DNA from: an uncultured Rhizobiaceae group bacterium
GTDB taxonomy: Bacteria; Pseudomonadota; Alphaproteobacteria; Rhizobiales; Rhizobiaceae
Length of the DNA stretch: 7,288 bases
Direction: 5' to 3'
Assembly (NCBI GenBank): GCA_937944075.1
Contig: CALDZZ010000256.1
Span: 1-7,288, forward strand
Part shown: positions 1-6,168 of the stretch, piece after piece
Numbering within the stretch: position 1 is the first letter of the stretch
Layout of the letters: the number at the start of each line of letters is the position of its first letter
Translations under genes and position numbers: made by a program
Notes under the pieces: model-generated
The model's input: the letters and a program-made list of their open reading frames with translations, nothing else
Told to the model about the DNA's origin: nothing
Databases searched by the model: none

Positions 1-1
1 T

Positions 2-829
2 GATGTCGGCATAGCCGAACAACATGCAGTAACCTTTTCAGCAGGATTGGCTTGTGAGGGATACAAACCCTTTTGTGCAATCTATTCAACCTTCCTTCAA
101 CGCGGCTATGACCAGGTTGTTCATGATGTTGCCATCCAGAATCTCCCGGTCAGATTTCCGATAGATCGGGCAGGTTTTGTTGGTGCAGACGGCCCAACCC
201 ATGCAGGTTCGTTTGATACAACTTTCCTAGCAACCTTGCCCAATTTTGTCGTCATGGCTGCAGCTGACGAAGCAGAATTAAAGCACATGGTGCGTACGGC
301 AGCCGCCTATGATGATGGGCCGATATCATTTCGTTATCCAAGGGGTGAGGGGGTTGGCGTCGAAATGCCTGAACGGGGTGAAATTCTGGAAATCGGCAAG
401 GGACGCATCGTGCGTGAAGGTAAAAGGATAGCCTTGCTTTCCTTTGGGACACGCTTGCAGGAATCCATTCTGGCTGCCGAAGAGCTGGAGAGTTTCGGGC
501 TCTCAACCACGGTTGCAGATGCAAGATTTGCCAAGCCTTTGGACAAGGATCTCATAGACGAGCTTGCAAAAAACCACGAAGTTCTGGTGACCGTTGAGGA
601 AGGCTCAATCGGCGGGTTCGGTTCGCATGTTGCGCAATACCTGAATGAAGCAGGTCATCTGGATGAAGGCAAATTGCGTTTTCGCAGTATCTTCATGCCG
701 GACATTTATATGGATCAGGCAAGCCCGAATGATATGAATGAAACGGGTGGTCTGAACCGTGGCAATATCATCGATACTGTATTTTCAGCTCTTGGCAGGG
801 ATGCAAGTGAAGAAAAAACAATCGCTTAA
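2..829 (+). CDS. dxs: 1-deoxy-D-xylulose-5-phosphate synthase, C-terminal part (5' end outside window)
   Basis: Dxs is a cytosolic thiamine-diphosphate enzyme that condenses pyruvate with glyceraldehyde 3-phosphate to make DXP, the first step of the MEP isoprenoid pathway and a precursor of thiamine and pyridoxal. The frame is open from the window edge. The first visible residues, DVGIAEQHAV, carry the family's catalytic glutamate (visible residue 6) in the pyrimidine-binding transketolase domain. Next come DRAGFVGADGPTHAG (visible residues 55-69, with the conserved His67), FRYPRG (110-115), then the C-terminal transketolase domain with DARFAKPLD (173-181) and VEEGSIGGFGSHV. 275 residues are visible. 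Full-length Dxs is about 620-640 residues, so roughly 350-365 N-terminal residues, including the diphosphate-binding domain, lie upstream. A TTG at 47 is internal and not the start. The TAA stop overlaps the stop of the convergent reductase gene. Family assignment is very secure. Confidence 0.97.
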   Translation, partial: DVGIAEQHAVTFSAGLACEGYKPFCAIYSTFLQRGYDQVVHDVAIQNLPVRFPIDRAGFVGADGPTHAGSFDTTFLATLPNFVVMAAADEAELKHMVRTAAAYDDGPISFRYPRGEGVGVEMPERGEILEIGKGRIVREGKRIALLSFGTRLQESILAAEELESFGLSTTVADARFAKPLDKDLIDELAKNHEVLVTVEEGSIGGFGSHVAQYLNEAGHLDEGKLRFRSIFMPDIYMDQASPNDMNETGGLNRGNIIDTVFSALGRDASEEKTIA

Positions 830-2040
830 AGCAGGCTTTTGAGTTCCAGTTGCGGATCAGCCGCCTGTTGTGGAGTAATGTTCTTGCCTGCCTCCAAAAG
901 CTTTTTGCCCACCATATAGGTTCTGGGTTCATTCATCGCATCTACTGCTATAAATTCATCCCCCTTGAAGTAGAAATGCGCCATCGACCCTTCCCGTGTG
1001 CCCGCTCGCTCGACAACTGAATCATAGCCACGGTTCAACCCTGCTATCTGAAGTTTGACATCATATTGGTCGGACCAGAACCATGGATAGGGATGGTAGC
1101 TGCGTTTGTCGCCTGCAATATTGTCAGCAGCACATTCTGCCTGATCTATTGCATTTTGCACGGACTCCAGCCGCGTTGTCTCGCCCTTGTAGTTGAATGC
1201 AGCGCAATCGCCAGCGGCATAAATATCGGGGAAAGATGTCTGGCATGTCTCATCAACCAATATACCGCCATTAACAGATAGTCCGGCATCTATGGCAAGC
1301 TCTGCATTTGGAATAATGCCGATGCCAACCAAAACAAAATCCGCATCCAGTCTTGTACCATCTGAAAGAATGGCAGAAGTTACACGACCATTCTCGCCAT
1401 CCAGTTTTTCAAGACCGATACCTTCATGAAGGCGAACGCCATGAGATTGATGCAGGGTGCGGAACCAGTCTGATGTTTGTGGGCAGGCAACACGTTGCAG
1501 GATCCGATCTGCAGCCTCAACAAGTGTGACCGATAATCCGTGAGAAGCACAGACAGCGGCAGCCTCCAAGCCAATGTAACCGCCACCAACAATAACAACC
1601 TTGCGGTTAGCGTGAAGTTCATCAGCAAACTGGTCTGCATCATTGAGGCTTCGCAACAGGTAAACCCCGCCAAGGCTGCCCCCAATTGCATCGGGTAAAG
1701 CACGCGCCCGTGAGCCTGTGGCGATAAAAAGCTTGTCCCATGCCATGGTCTCACCATCGTCTAGGGAAAGCGTTTTGTTTTCCTTGTTGATGCTTTTGAC
1801 GGCAGTACCATGGCGAACCTCTATTTGGTTTTCCGTGTACCAATCCTCGGGTCGCAGCAAAAGCTGATCCAGGCTCATGTCGCCTGTTGCATATTTTTTG
1901 GAAAGCGGCGGACGCTGATATGGCAAGTGAGGTTCGTCACCGATGATGGTGATTTTGCAAGTTGCATCTTTTTGCCGCAACCGCGCTGCACATGATGCTG
2001 CAGCCTGACCTGCGCCAATAATAATGATTGAGTTTTGCAT
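826..2040 (-). CDS. FAD-dependent NAD(P)H:ferredoxin reductase (rhodocoxin/putidaredoxin reductase family)
   Basis: A 404-residue flavoprotein, the usual length for the oxygenase-coupled reductases that pass electrons from NAD(P)H through FAD to a [2Fe-2S] ferredoxin serving a P450 or Rieske oxygenase. Seen in order: N-terminal FAD Rossmann motif GAGQAAA (9-15), PYQRPPLSK (40-48), ATGSR (107-111), second nucleotide-binding motif GGGYIGLEAAA (152-162) ending its second strand with Glu175, FAD motif YAAGDCA (274-280), LESVQNAIDQA (291-301), and a C-terminal reductase domain with PWFWSDQYDVKLQIAGL (319-335). An acidic residue at the end of that strand usually favours NADH over NADPH, which is inference here. 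The ATG puts the first beta strand immediately after the start, as in relatives, although no strong Shine-Dalgarno sequence precedes it. No ferredoxin or oxygenase gene is adjacent, so the partner is unknown. Its stop overlaps that of dxs. Family is secure, physiological role is not. Confidence 0.92.
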   Translation of the reverse strand: MQNSIIIIGAGQAAASCAARLRQKDATCKITIIGDEPHLPYQRPPLSKKYATGDMSLDQLLLRPEDWYTENQIEVRHGTAVKSINKENKTLSLDDGETMAWDKLFIATGSRARALPDAIGGSLGGVYLLRSLNDADQFADELHANRKVVIVGGGYIGLEAAAVCASHGLSVTLVEAADRILQRVACPQTSDWFRTLHQSHGVRLHEGIGLEKLDGENGRVTSAILSDGTRLDADFVLVGIGIIPNAELAIDAGLSVNGGILVDETCQTSFPDIYAAGDCAAFNYKGETTRLESVQNAIDQAECAADNIAGDKRSYHPYPWFWSDQYDVKLQIAGLNRGYDSVVERAGTREGSMAHFYFKGDEFIAVDAMNEPRTYMVGKKLLEAGKNITPQQAADPQLELKSLL

Positions 2041-2119
2041 GTTTAAATGGATACCGCTCGTCTTTAATAGCCTGATCGCAACTGTAGCATTGAAGCCGGT
2101 TTTTGTATTTTCTTCTTGC

Positions 2120-2147
2120 GTTATAGCACCATTCTCAGTGTCGTAAA
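2120..2147 (-). promoter_or_regulatory. Candidate promoter for the leftward reductase gene
   Basis: Read on the minus strand, TTTACG (plus 2142-2147, 4 of 6 matches to the -35 consensus) is followed after 16 bp by TATAAC (plus 2120-2125, 5 of 6 matches to the -10 consensus). It would give a 5' untranslated leader of roughly 70-75 nt before the ATG at 2040. The region is AT-rich and such matches arise easily by chance, so this is only a candidate. Confidence 0.3.
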
Positions 2148-2181
2148 TAAAGCGGCGATAAAATTAGCCATGGACGGTTGC

Positions 2182-2239
2182 GCAATTTTGAAAACCTGCA
2201 TACCATCTACATTAAAATAAATGTCTATTGCAATTTTGA
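2182..2239. repeat. Pair of 10-bp direct repeats GCAATTTTGA
   Basis: The 10-mer GCAATTTTGA occurs at 2182-2191 and again at 2230-2239, 48 bp apart start to start. A second short direct repeat, GACGGTT, flanks them at 2173-2179 and 2238-2244. The spacing is not an obvious multiple of the helical turn. These could be two binding sites of one regulator in the divergent promoter region, or chance matches in AT-rich sequence. Confidence 0.4.
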
Positions 2240-2273
2240 CGGTTTATTTTGCGAAAATTCACATCGCCCAGAT

Positions 2274-2301
2274 TTGCAATACATGTTTAGATGGGATTAA
2301 T
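2274..2301 (+). promoter_or_regulatory. Candidate promoter for the acyl-CoA synthetase/ABC operon
   Basis: TTGCAA (2274-2279, 4 of 6 matches to the -35 consensus) is followed after 16 bp by ATTAAT (2296-2301, 4 of 6 matches to the -10 consensus). If real, the -10 box lies within the left arm of the inverted repeat at 2296-2321, so a bound repressor would block RNA polymerase, and the leader would be about 85 nt. A weak call based on consensus matching only. Confidence 0.25.
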
Positions 2302-2321
2302 TGAACGCTAGTTCAAATAAT
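2296..2321. promoter_or_regulatory. Operator-like inverted repeat, TTGAAC-N4-GTTCAA core
   Basis: Perfect 6-bp arms TTGAAC (2301-2306) and GTTCAA (2311-2316) flank the 4-bp centre GCTA. After one A/A mismatch, the symmetry continues with ATTA (2296-2299) against TAAT (2318-2321). In total 10 of 11 pairs match around the centre. It lies 74-99 bp upstream of the operon's start codon and overlaps a candidate -10 box. There is no T-tract after it, which argues against a terminator. Its size and symmetry fit a site for a dimeric helix-turn-helix repressor, for example of the TetR family that often controls acyl-CoA metabolism genes. The regulator itself is not in the window, so the family is inferred. 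Confidence 0.6.
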
Positions 2322-2381
2322 ATGTCGCGTGGAGGTGGCATATTAGCCTTAAGAATTTGAAGCAATCAGGTTCAGGGCATT

Positions 2382-2388
2382 GGGAGGA
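2382..2388 (+). promoter_or_regulatory. Strong ribosome binding site of the acyl-CoA synthetase gene
   Basis: GGGAGGA lies 6 nt upstream of the ATG at 2395. An in-frame TAA at 2392-2394 directly precedes that ATG, so the reading frame cannot begin further upstream. Together these fix the start. Confidence 0.85.
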
Positions 2389-2394
2389 AAATAA

Positions 2395-4377
2395 ATGGCC
2401 AAGGCTGGAAAGGCGTCCTCAGAGGGGCAGCCTAAGAATTTTGCAGATTATCTTGTATTGAACGCAAGGCGATTTTCGGAGCGCCCTGCGTTTCGTCACA
2501 AGGATCATGGCATCTGGAAAACATGGAGCTGGTCCGAGGCTTTTGAAGAAATAAGAGCCTATTCCATGGGTTTGAAAAAGCTGGGCATCAAGCCGGGCGA
2601 CAAGGTTGCCATCATCGGCCAGAACCGTCCAAGGCTTTACTGGACATTTTGCGCAGTGCAGGCAATTGGTGGCGTTCCTGTTCCAGTTTACTCTGATTCA
2701 GTTGCCGAGGAAATGTCTTATGTTCTTGAGCATGCCGAGGTTAAGGCAACGGTTTGTCAGGACCAGGAACAAGTCGACAAAATCGATTCCATCCGCAAAA
2801 ATCTCAAAACCCTGAAATATGTATTCTATGATGAAGAGCGTGGTTTGCGGGATTACGATATCAAGGGCCTGCATTCAATTTCTGCAGTTCAGCAATTGGG
2901 TAGAGATGTGCTGGAGCAGGAGGGCGATGAAAAATGGCGCAAGGGGTTTTCCAAGATCAAGGGAAAAGACATTGCGGTAATGCTTTATACGTCCGGCACT
3001 ACAGGTCGACCAAAAGGCGTCATGCTTTCCTATGACAATCTGATCAAGTCATCGATTAATGCAAACAAATTTGACGATCTGGACAAATATGATGAAATCA
3101 TTGCCTACCTGCCGCTGGCATGGGTTGGCGATCACGTCTTCTCCTATACACAGTCTTATGTTGCCGGTTATTGTGTCTGTTGCCCGGAAAACCCTGAAAC
3201 GGCAGACCATGACCGTCTGGAAATTGCTCCGACGTATTTCTTTGCACCGCCGCGTGTTTTTGAAACCATGTTGACCAACATCAATGTGCGCATGCAGGAC
3301 GCGAGCAAGATCAAACAGCGCATGTTCAATTATTTCATGGAACATGCCCGAAATGTGGGTGAGCCAATCCTCAATGGTGATGAAGTAGGCTTCATGGACC
3401 GGTTCAAATACAAACTGGGTGAGTTCCTGGTTTATGGTCCTTTGAAAAACCGGATGGGCATGACCAACATGAAGGTCGGCTATACAGCGGGTGAGGCTAT
3501 TGGGCCTGAGATTTTCAGTTTCTATCGATCCCTTGGTCTAAACCTCAAGCAATTGTATGGCCAGACCGAAGCCTCTGTTTACATTTCAGCCCAGCCGGAT
3601 GGCGAAATTCGCGCTGATACGGTTGGTACACCTTCTCCGGATGTTGAAATCAAGATCGCGGACAATGGTGAAGTGTTATACCGCTCGCCCGGCGTCTTTG
3701 TCGGCTATTTCAAAAATGACAAGGCGACGAAAGAAACCAAGACCAAGGATGGCTGGGTTTATACGGGTGATGCAGGCTTTATTGATGGTGAAGGGCATTT
3801 GCGCATCATCGACCGCGCCAAGGATGTTGGCAAATTGAAGGATGGAAGCCTGTTTGCTCCGAAATATATCGAAAACAAACTCAAGTTTTTCTCCGATATC
3901 AAGGAAGTTGTTGCCTTTGGCGATGGCAGGGACAAGTGCTGTGCCTTCATCAACATTGACCTGACATCCGTCGGCAACTGGGCCGAGCGAAATAACGTTT
4001 CCTATGCGTCTTATCAGGAACTGACGCAGCATCCTGATGTCATCAAGATGATGGGTGAGCACGTTGCTCAGGTTAACCGCACCCTTGCTTCAGAAGAAAT
4101 GATGTCAGGTTCACAAATCGCCCGTTTTCTGATTCTTCACAAGGAACTTGATCCGGATGATGGCGAGATGACCCGCACCATGAAAGTGCGCAGGCCGTTC
4201 ATACGCGAACGTTATGATGAGCTGATTGAAGCGCTTTATGATGGCTCAGGCGAAAAATACATTGAGACAGAAGTTGTTTTTGAAGACGGCCGCACGGGCA
4301 AGATTTCTGCAACTGTCTCCATTCAGGACGCTCAAATGTTTGCCCCCACACATGGCATGAAAGAGGCTGCGGAATGA
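2395..4377 (+). CDS. AMP-forming long-chain-type acyl-CoA synthetase (ANL superfamily)
   Basis: The 660-residue protein should activate a carboxylic acid to its acyl-adenylate with ATP and then transfer it to CoA. Visible ANL motifs: phosphate-binding loop YTSGTTGRPKG (198-208), LYGQTE (387-392), YTGD (456-459, ribose-binding Asp459), and the IIDRAKD hinge region (471-477) followed by KLKDG. TMKVRR (595-600) has Lys597 where long-chain synthetases carry TMKAKRPE, making it the likely adenylation lysine. The pattern fits the large long-chain fatty acyl-CoA synthetase branch more than the short acetate or aromatic branches, but substrate cannot be read from sequence. About 60 residues follow Lys597, including an acidic, strand-like tail. 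No signal peptide or membrane segment is seen, so it is probably cytoplasmic. It opens an operon with ABC importer genes, and its stop overlaps the livG-like start by 4 nt. Its product may be the CoA ester of the imported substrate (inference). Confidence 0.93.
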   Translation: MAKAGKASSEGQPKNFADYLVLNARRFSERPAFRHKDHGIWKTWSWSEAFEEIRAYSMGLKKLGIKPGDKVAIIGQNRPRLYWTFCAVQAIGGVPVPVYSDSVAEEMSYVLEHAEVKATVCQDQEQVDKIDSIRKNLKTLKYVFYDEERGLRDYDIKGLHSISAVQQLGRDVLEQEGDEKWRKGFSKIKGKDIAVMLYTSGTTGRPKGVMLSYDNLIKSSINANKFDDLDKYDEIIAYLPLAWVGDHVFSYTQSYVAGYCVCCPENPETADHDRLEIAPTYFFAPPRVFETMLTNINVRMQDASKIKQRMFNYFMEHARNVGEPILNGDEVGFMDRFKYKLGEFLVYGPLKNRMGMTNMKVGYTAGEAIGPEIFSFYRSLGLNLKQLYGQTEASVYISAQPDGEIRADTVGTPSPDVEIKIADNGEVLYRSPGVFVGYFKNDKATKETKTKDGWVYTGDAGFIDGEGHLRIIDRAKDVGKLKDGSLFAPKYIENKLKFFSDIKEVVAFGDGRDKCCAFINIDLTSVGNWAERNNVSYASYQELTQHPDVIKMMGEHVAQVNRTLASEEMMSGSQIARFLILHKELDPDDGEMTRTMKVRRPFIRERYDELIEALYDGSGEKYIETEVVFEDGRTGKISATVSIQDAQMFAPTHGMKEAAE

Positions 4378-5198
4378 ACGCTCACGACACAACATTTCAC
4401 GGCAGGATGGACGATGGTATTGAGCCGGGTCAGGTTCTGCTGAACGTTGACAATATTTCGCTCTCCTTTGGTGGTGTGAAAGCGATAACGGATATTTCCT
4501 TTGATATTTTGAAAGGGGAGGTTCGCGCAATCATTGGCCCGAATGGTGCCGGAAAAACCTCAATGCTCAATGTCATAAACGGCTTTTATCATCCTCAAGA
4601 GGGAACGATTACTTTCCGTGGTGAAAAGCGAACCAAAATGAAGCCTTATGAAGCGGCTTCCAGTGGCATTTCACGCACGTTCCAGAACGTGGCGCTGTTC
4701 AAGGGCATGTCGACCCTGGATAACATCATGGCCGGACGCACTCTCAAGATGAACAAAAATTTCTTTTGGCAGTTGTGGCGATATGGCCCCGCGCTTCAGG
4801 AAGAAATTGAACATCGCAAGGTGGTTGAGGAAATCATCGAATTTCTGGAAATCGAAGCCATACGCAAGGAGCCTGTCGGTACGTTGCCCTATGGACTTCA
4901 AAAGCGCGTTGAACTGGGCCGCGCCCTTGCTGCAGAGCCTGATTTGCTTCTGCTGGATGAACCCATGGCCGGCATGAACCTAGAAGAAAAAGAAGACATG
5001 AGCCGCTTCATCATCGAAGTGAACCAGTTTTACGGCACTACAATTGCCTTGATTGAACATGACATGGGCGTGGTGATGGATCTTGCTGACCGTGTCATGG
5101 TGCTCGACTATGGCAAAAAGATTGGTGATGGCCTGCCGGAAGAGGTTCAGGCCAACCAGGCTGTGATTGATGCATATTTGGGGGTATCACACGAATGA
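4374..5198 (+). CDS. LivG-type ABC transporter ATP-binding protein
   Basis: A 274-residue cytoplasmic ATPase of a branched-chain amino acid/amide-type importer (HAAT family). Motifs seen: Walker A GPNGAGKTS (55-63), Q-loop Gln104 in RTFQN, signature LPYGLQKR (171-178), Walker B LLLLDEP (191-197, catalytic Glu196), AGMN D-loop (199-202), switch His229 in IEHDMG, and the LivG-type C-terminal segment ending EEVQANQAVIDAYLG. The signature departs from LSGGQ at several positions. LivG proteins commonly have xYGxQ there, so this is not a sign of inactivation. The ATG lies in an ATGA overlap with the synthetase stop, with AAGAGG 7 nt upstream inside the synthetase gene, which indicates translational coupling. 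About 20 residues precede the first beta strand, slightly longer than minimal LivG. The usual partner ATPase (LivF) is not in the window. I withhold the symbol because the substrate is unlikely to be simply an amino acid. Confidence 0.94.
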   Translation: MNAHDTTFHGRMDDGIEPGQVLLNVDNISLSFGGVKAITDISFDILKGEVRAIIGPNGAGKTSMLNVINGFYHPQEGTITFRGEKRTKMKPYEAASSGISRTFQNVALFKGMSTLDNIMAGRTLKMNKNFFWQLWRYGPALQEEIEHRKVVEEIIEFLEIEAIRKEPVGTLPYGLQKRVELGRALAAEPDLLLLDEPMAGMNLEEKEDMSRFIIEVNQFYGTTIALIEHDMGVVMDLADRVMVLDYGKKIGDGLPEEVQANQAVIDAYLGVSHE

Positions 5199-6157
5199 AC
5201 GATTTAATGAGACAAATATTCATTGAGCCATTTGAAACAATGTACGCATTACCCGATTTGCTCTTGCAAACTTTGTGGGAAGGTTTTGTGTCAGGAACAC
5301 TTTATTCCTTGATAGCCTTGGGCTTCGTGTTGATTTTCAAGGCTTCAGGCGTGTTCAATTTTGCGCAAGGCATAATGGTGGTTTTTGCCGCTCTTGCTCT
5401 TGTTGGCATTCATGCACTGGGTGTACCTGCCTATCTTGCGGTCTTGCTGACCTTGGGCGTGATGGCGCTTCTGGCATTTACAATTGTCCGTGTTGTGATG
5501 AAGCCACTGGTCAATCAGCCTGAAATCATTCTCTTTATGTCTACAATCGGGATCACCTTTATCCTGATTGCAGGCGGGCAATTGATTTTTGGGGGCGAGC
5601 CCAAAGCCATGATTACAGAAGAGCTTGGTCTTCCCACTGGCTCAAGTGATTGGGAAGTGGGTGGTGGTATTGTTATCTTCCAGCATATTGATATCGCGGC
5701 TGCCATAATCGCTGCCATTTTGATTGCCGGACTTGCCCTCTTCTTCAACAAGACCAAAACAGGTCGTGCATTGCGTGCGGTGGCAGATGATCACCAGGCA
5801 GCCTTGTCTGTGGGCATTTCACTTGAATATATCTGGGTCGTCGTCTGGTTTGCAGCGGGTGTGGTTGCCCTGACTGCGGGTATCCTGTGGGCAGCAAAGT
5901 CTGATGTATCCTTCGCCCTGCAAGTGGTCGCACTCAAGGCTCTGCCGGTTCTGGTTCTGGGGGGCTTTACCTCCATTCCGGGCGCGATCATCGGGGGACT
6001 GATTATCGGGTTTGGCGAAAAGCTCTTTGATCTCTACTGGGGATCTCCAATTTTGGGTGGCGGTACTGAAAGCTGGTTTGCCTTCATCATTGCCCTTATC
6101 TTCCTGCTCTATAGGCCTGAAGGTCTGTTCGGCGAAAAACACATTGAACGAATATAG
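5195..6157 (+). CDS. LivH-type ABC transporter permease
   Basis: A 320-residue inner-membrane permease, the usual length for LivH, forming the translocation pore with the LivM-type protein. Hydrophobic segments run through most of the chain from about residue 22. Family landmarks: GTLYSLIALGFVLIFKASG with NFAQG (34-59), the cytoplasmic coupling loop GRALRAVADDHQAALSVGI (190-208) that contacts the ATPase, LGGFTSIPGAIIGG (255-268), and the C-terminal YRPEGLFGE. The start ATG lies in an ATGA overlap with the preceding ATPase gene. A run of five G at 5180-5184 sits about 10 nt upstream and may serve as a ribosome binding site. A second Met at residue 5 is possible, but the overlap favours the first. 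About 20 residues precede the first membrane segment. Substrate specificity resides mainly in the binding protein, which is not visible. Confidence 0.94.
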   Translation: MNDLMRQIFIEPFETMYALPDLLLQTLWEGFVSGTLYSLIALGFVLIFKASGVFNFAQGIMVVFAALALVGIHALGVPAYLAVLLTLGVMALLAFTIVRVVMKPLVNQPEIILFMSTIGITFILIAGGQLIFGGEPKAMITEELGLPTGSSDWEVGGGIVIFQHIDIAAAIIAAILIAGLALFFNKTKTGRALRAVADDHQAALSVGISLEYIWVVVWFAAGVVALTAGILWAAKSDVSFALQVVALKALPVLVLGGFTSIPGAIIGGLIIGFGEKLFDLYWGSPILGGGTESWFAFIIALIFLLYRPEGLFGEKHIERI

Positions 6158-6160
6158 GGG
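6156..6160 (+). promoter_or_regulatory. Ribosome binding site of the livM-like gene
   Basis: AGGGG overlaps the TAG stop of the LivH-type gene (6155-6157) and lies 8 nt before the ATG at 6169. It supports that start and indicates independent or coupled re-initiation across the 11-nt gap. Confidence 0.6.
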
Positions 6161-6168
6161 CTGACTAG

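Larger units (their letters stand above)
2041..2394. promoter_or_regulatory. Divergent AT-rich intergenic regulatory region
   Basis: These 354 bp separate the leftward reductase gene from the rightward acyl-CoA synthetase/transporter operon and must hold the promoters of both. Visible content: a near-perfect operator-like inverted repeat at 2296-2321, a 10-bp direct repeat (2182-2191 and 2230-2239), a TTGCGCAA palindrome at 2178-2185, a short inverted repeat ATTTT-GCG-AAAAT at 2246-2258, weak promoter candidates in each direction, and the Shine-Dalgarno of the operon near the right end. I see no credible small gene, tRNA or riboswitch here. Confidence 0.8.

Noticed and set aside
47..829. Start of dxs at the TTG at position 47
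   Set aside because: The frame is open to the window edge, and the residues before this TTG (DVGIAEQHAV) are core Dxs sequence, so the gene is simply cut at its 5' side.
828..839. Short hairpin AAAGC-AG-GCTTT at the dxs/reductase junction, followed by T840, as a bidirectional terminator
   Set aside because: The stem has only 5 bp, is AT-rich and leaves a 2-nt loop. There is no real U-tract on the plus strand, and the run of T on the minus strand begins several nt further on. Too weak to call a terminator.
2209..2224. Inverted repeat ACATT-N6-AATGT in the intergenic region
   Set aside because: Only 5-bp arms in AT-rich DNA with no extension. Such matches are expected by chance at this length.
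2331..2397. Second Shine-Dalgarno-like GGAGGT (2331-2336), possible leader peptide upstream of the synthetase
   Set aside because: No ATG or GTG at suitable spacing follows, and the nearby TTG codons give only frames of a few codons. No leader peptide is supported.
3676..4062. 128-codon open frame on the minus strand inside the synthetase gene
   Set aside because: It lies wholly antisense to strongly conserved synthetase sequence, shows no recognisable domain and has no independent signal. A shadow of the real frame.
4246..4530. 94-codon minus-strand frame spanning the synthetase/ATPase junction
   Set aside because: Both flanking plus-strand frames are well conserved and the translation resembles no family. 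Treated as chance.
5819..6142. 107-codon open frame on the minus strand inside the LivH-type gene
   Set aside because: Antisense to conserved permease sequence and low-complexity polar composition expected from reading hydrophobic codons backwards. No evidence of a real gene.
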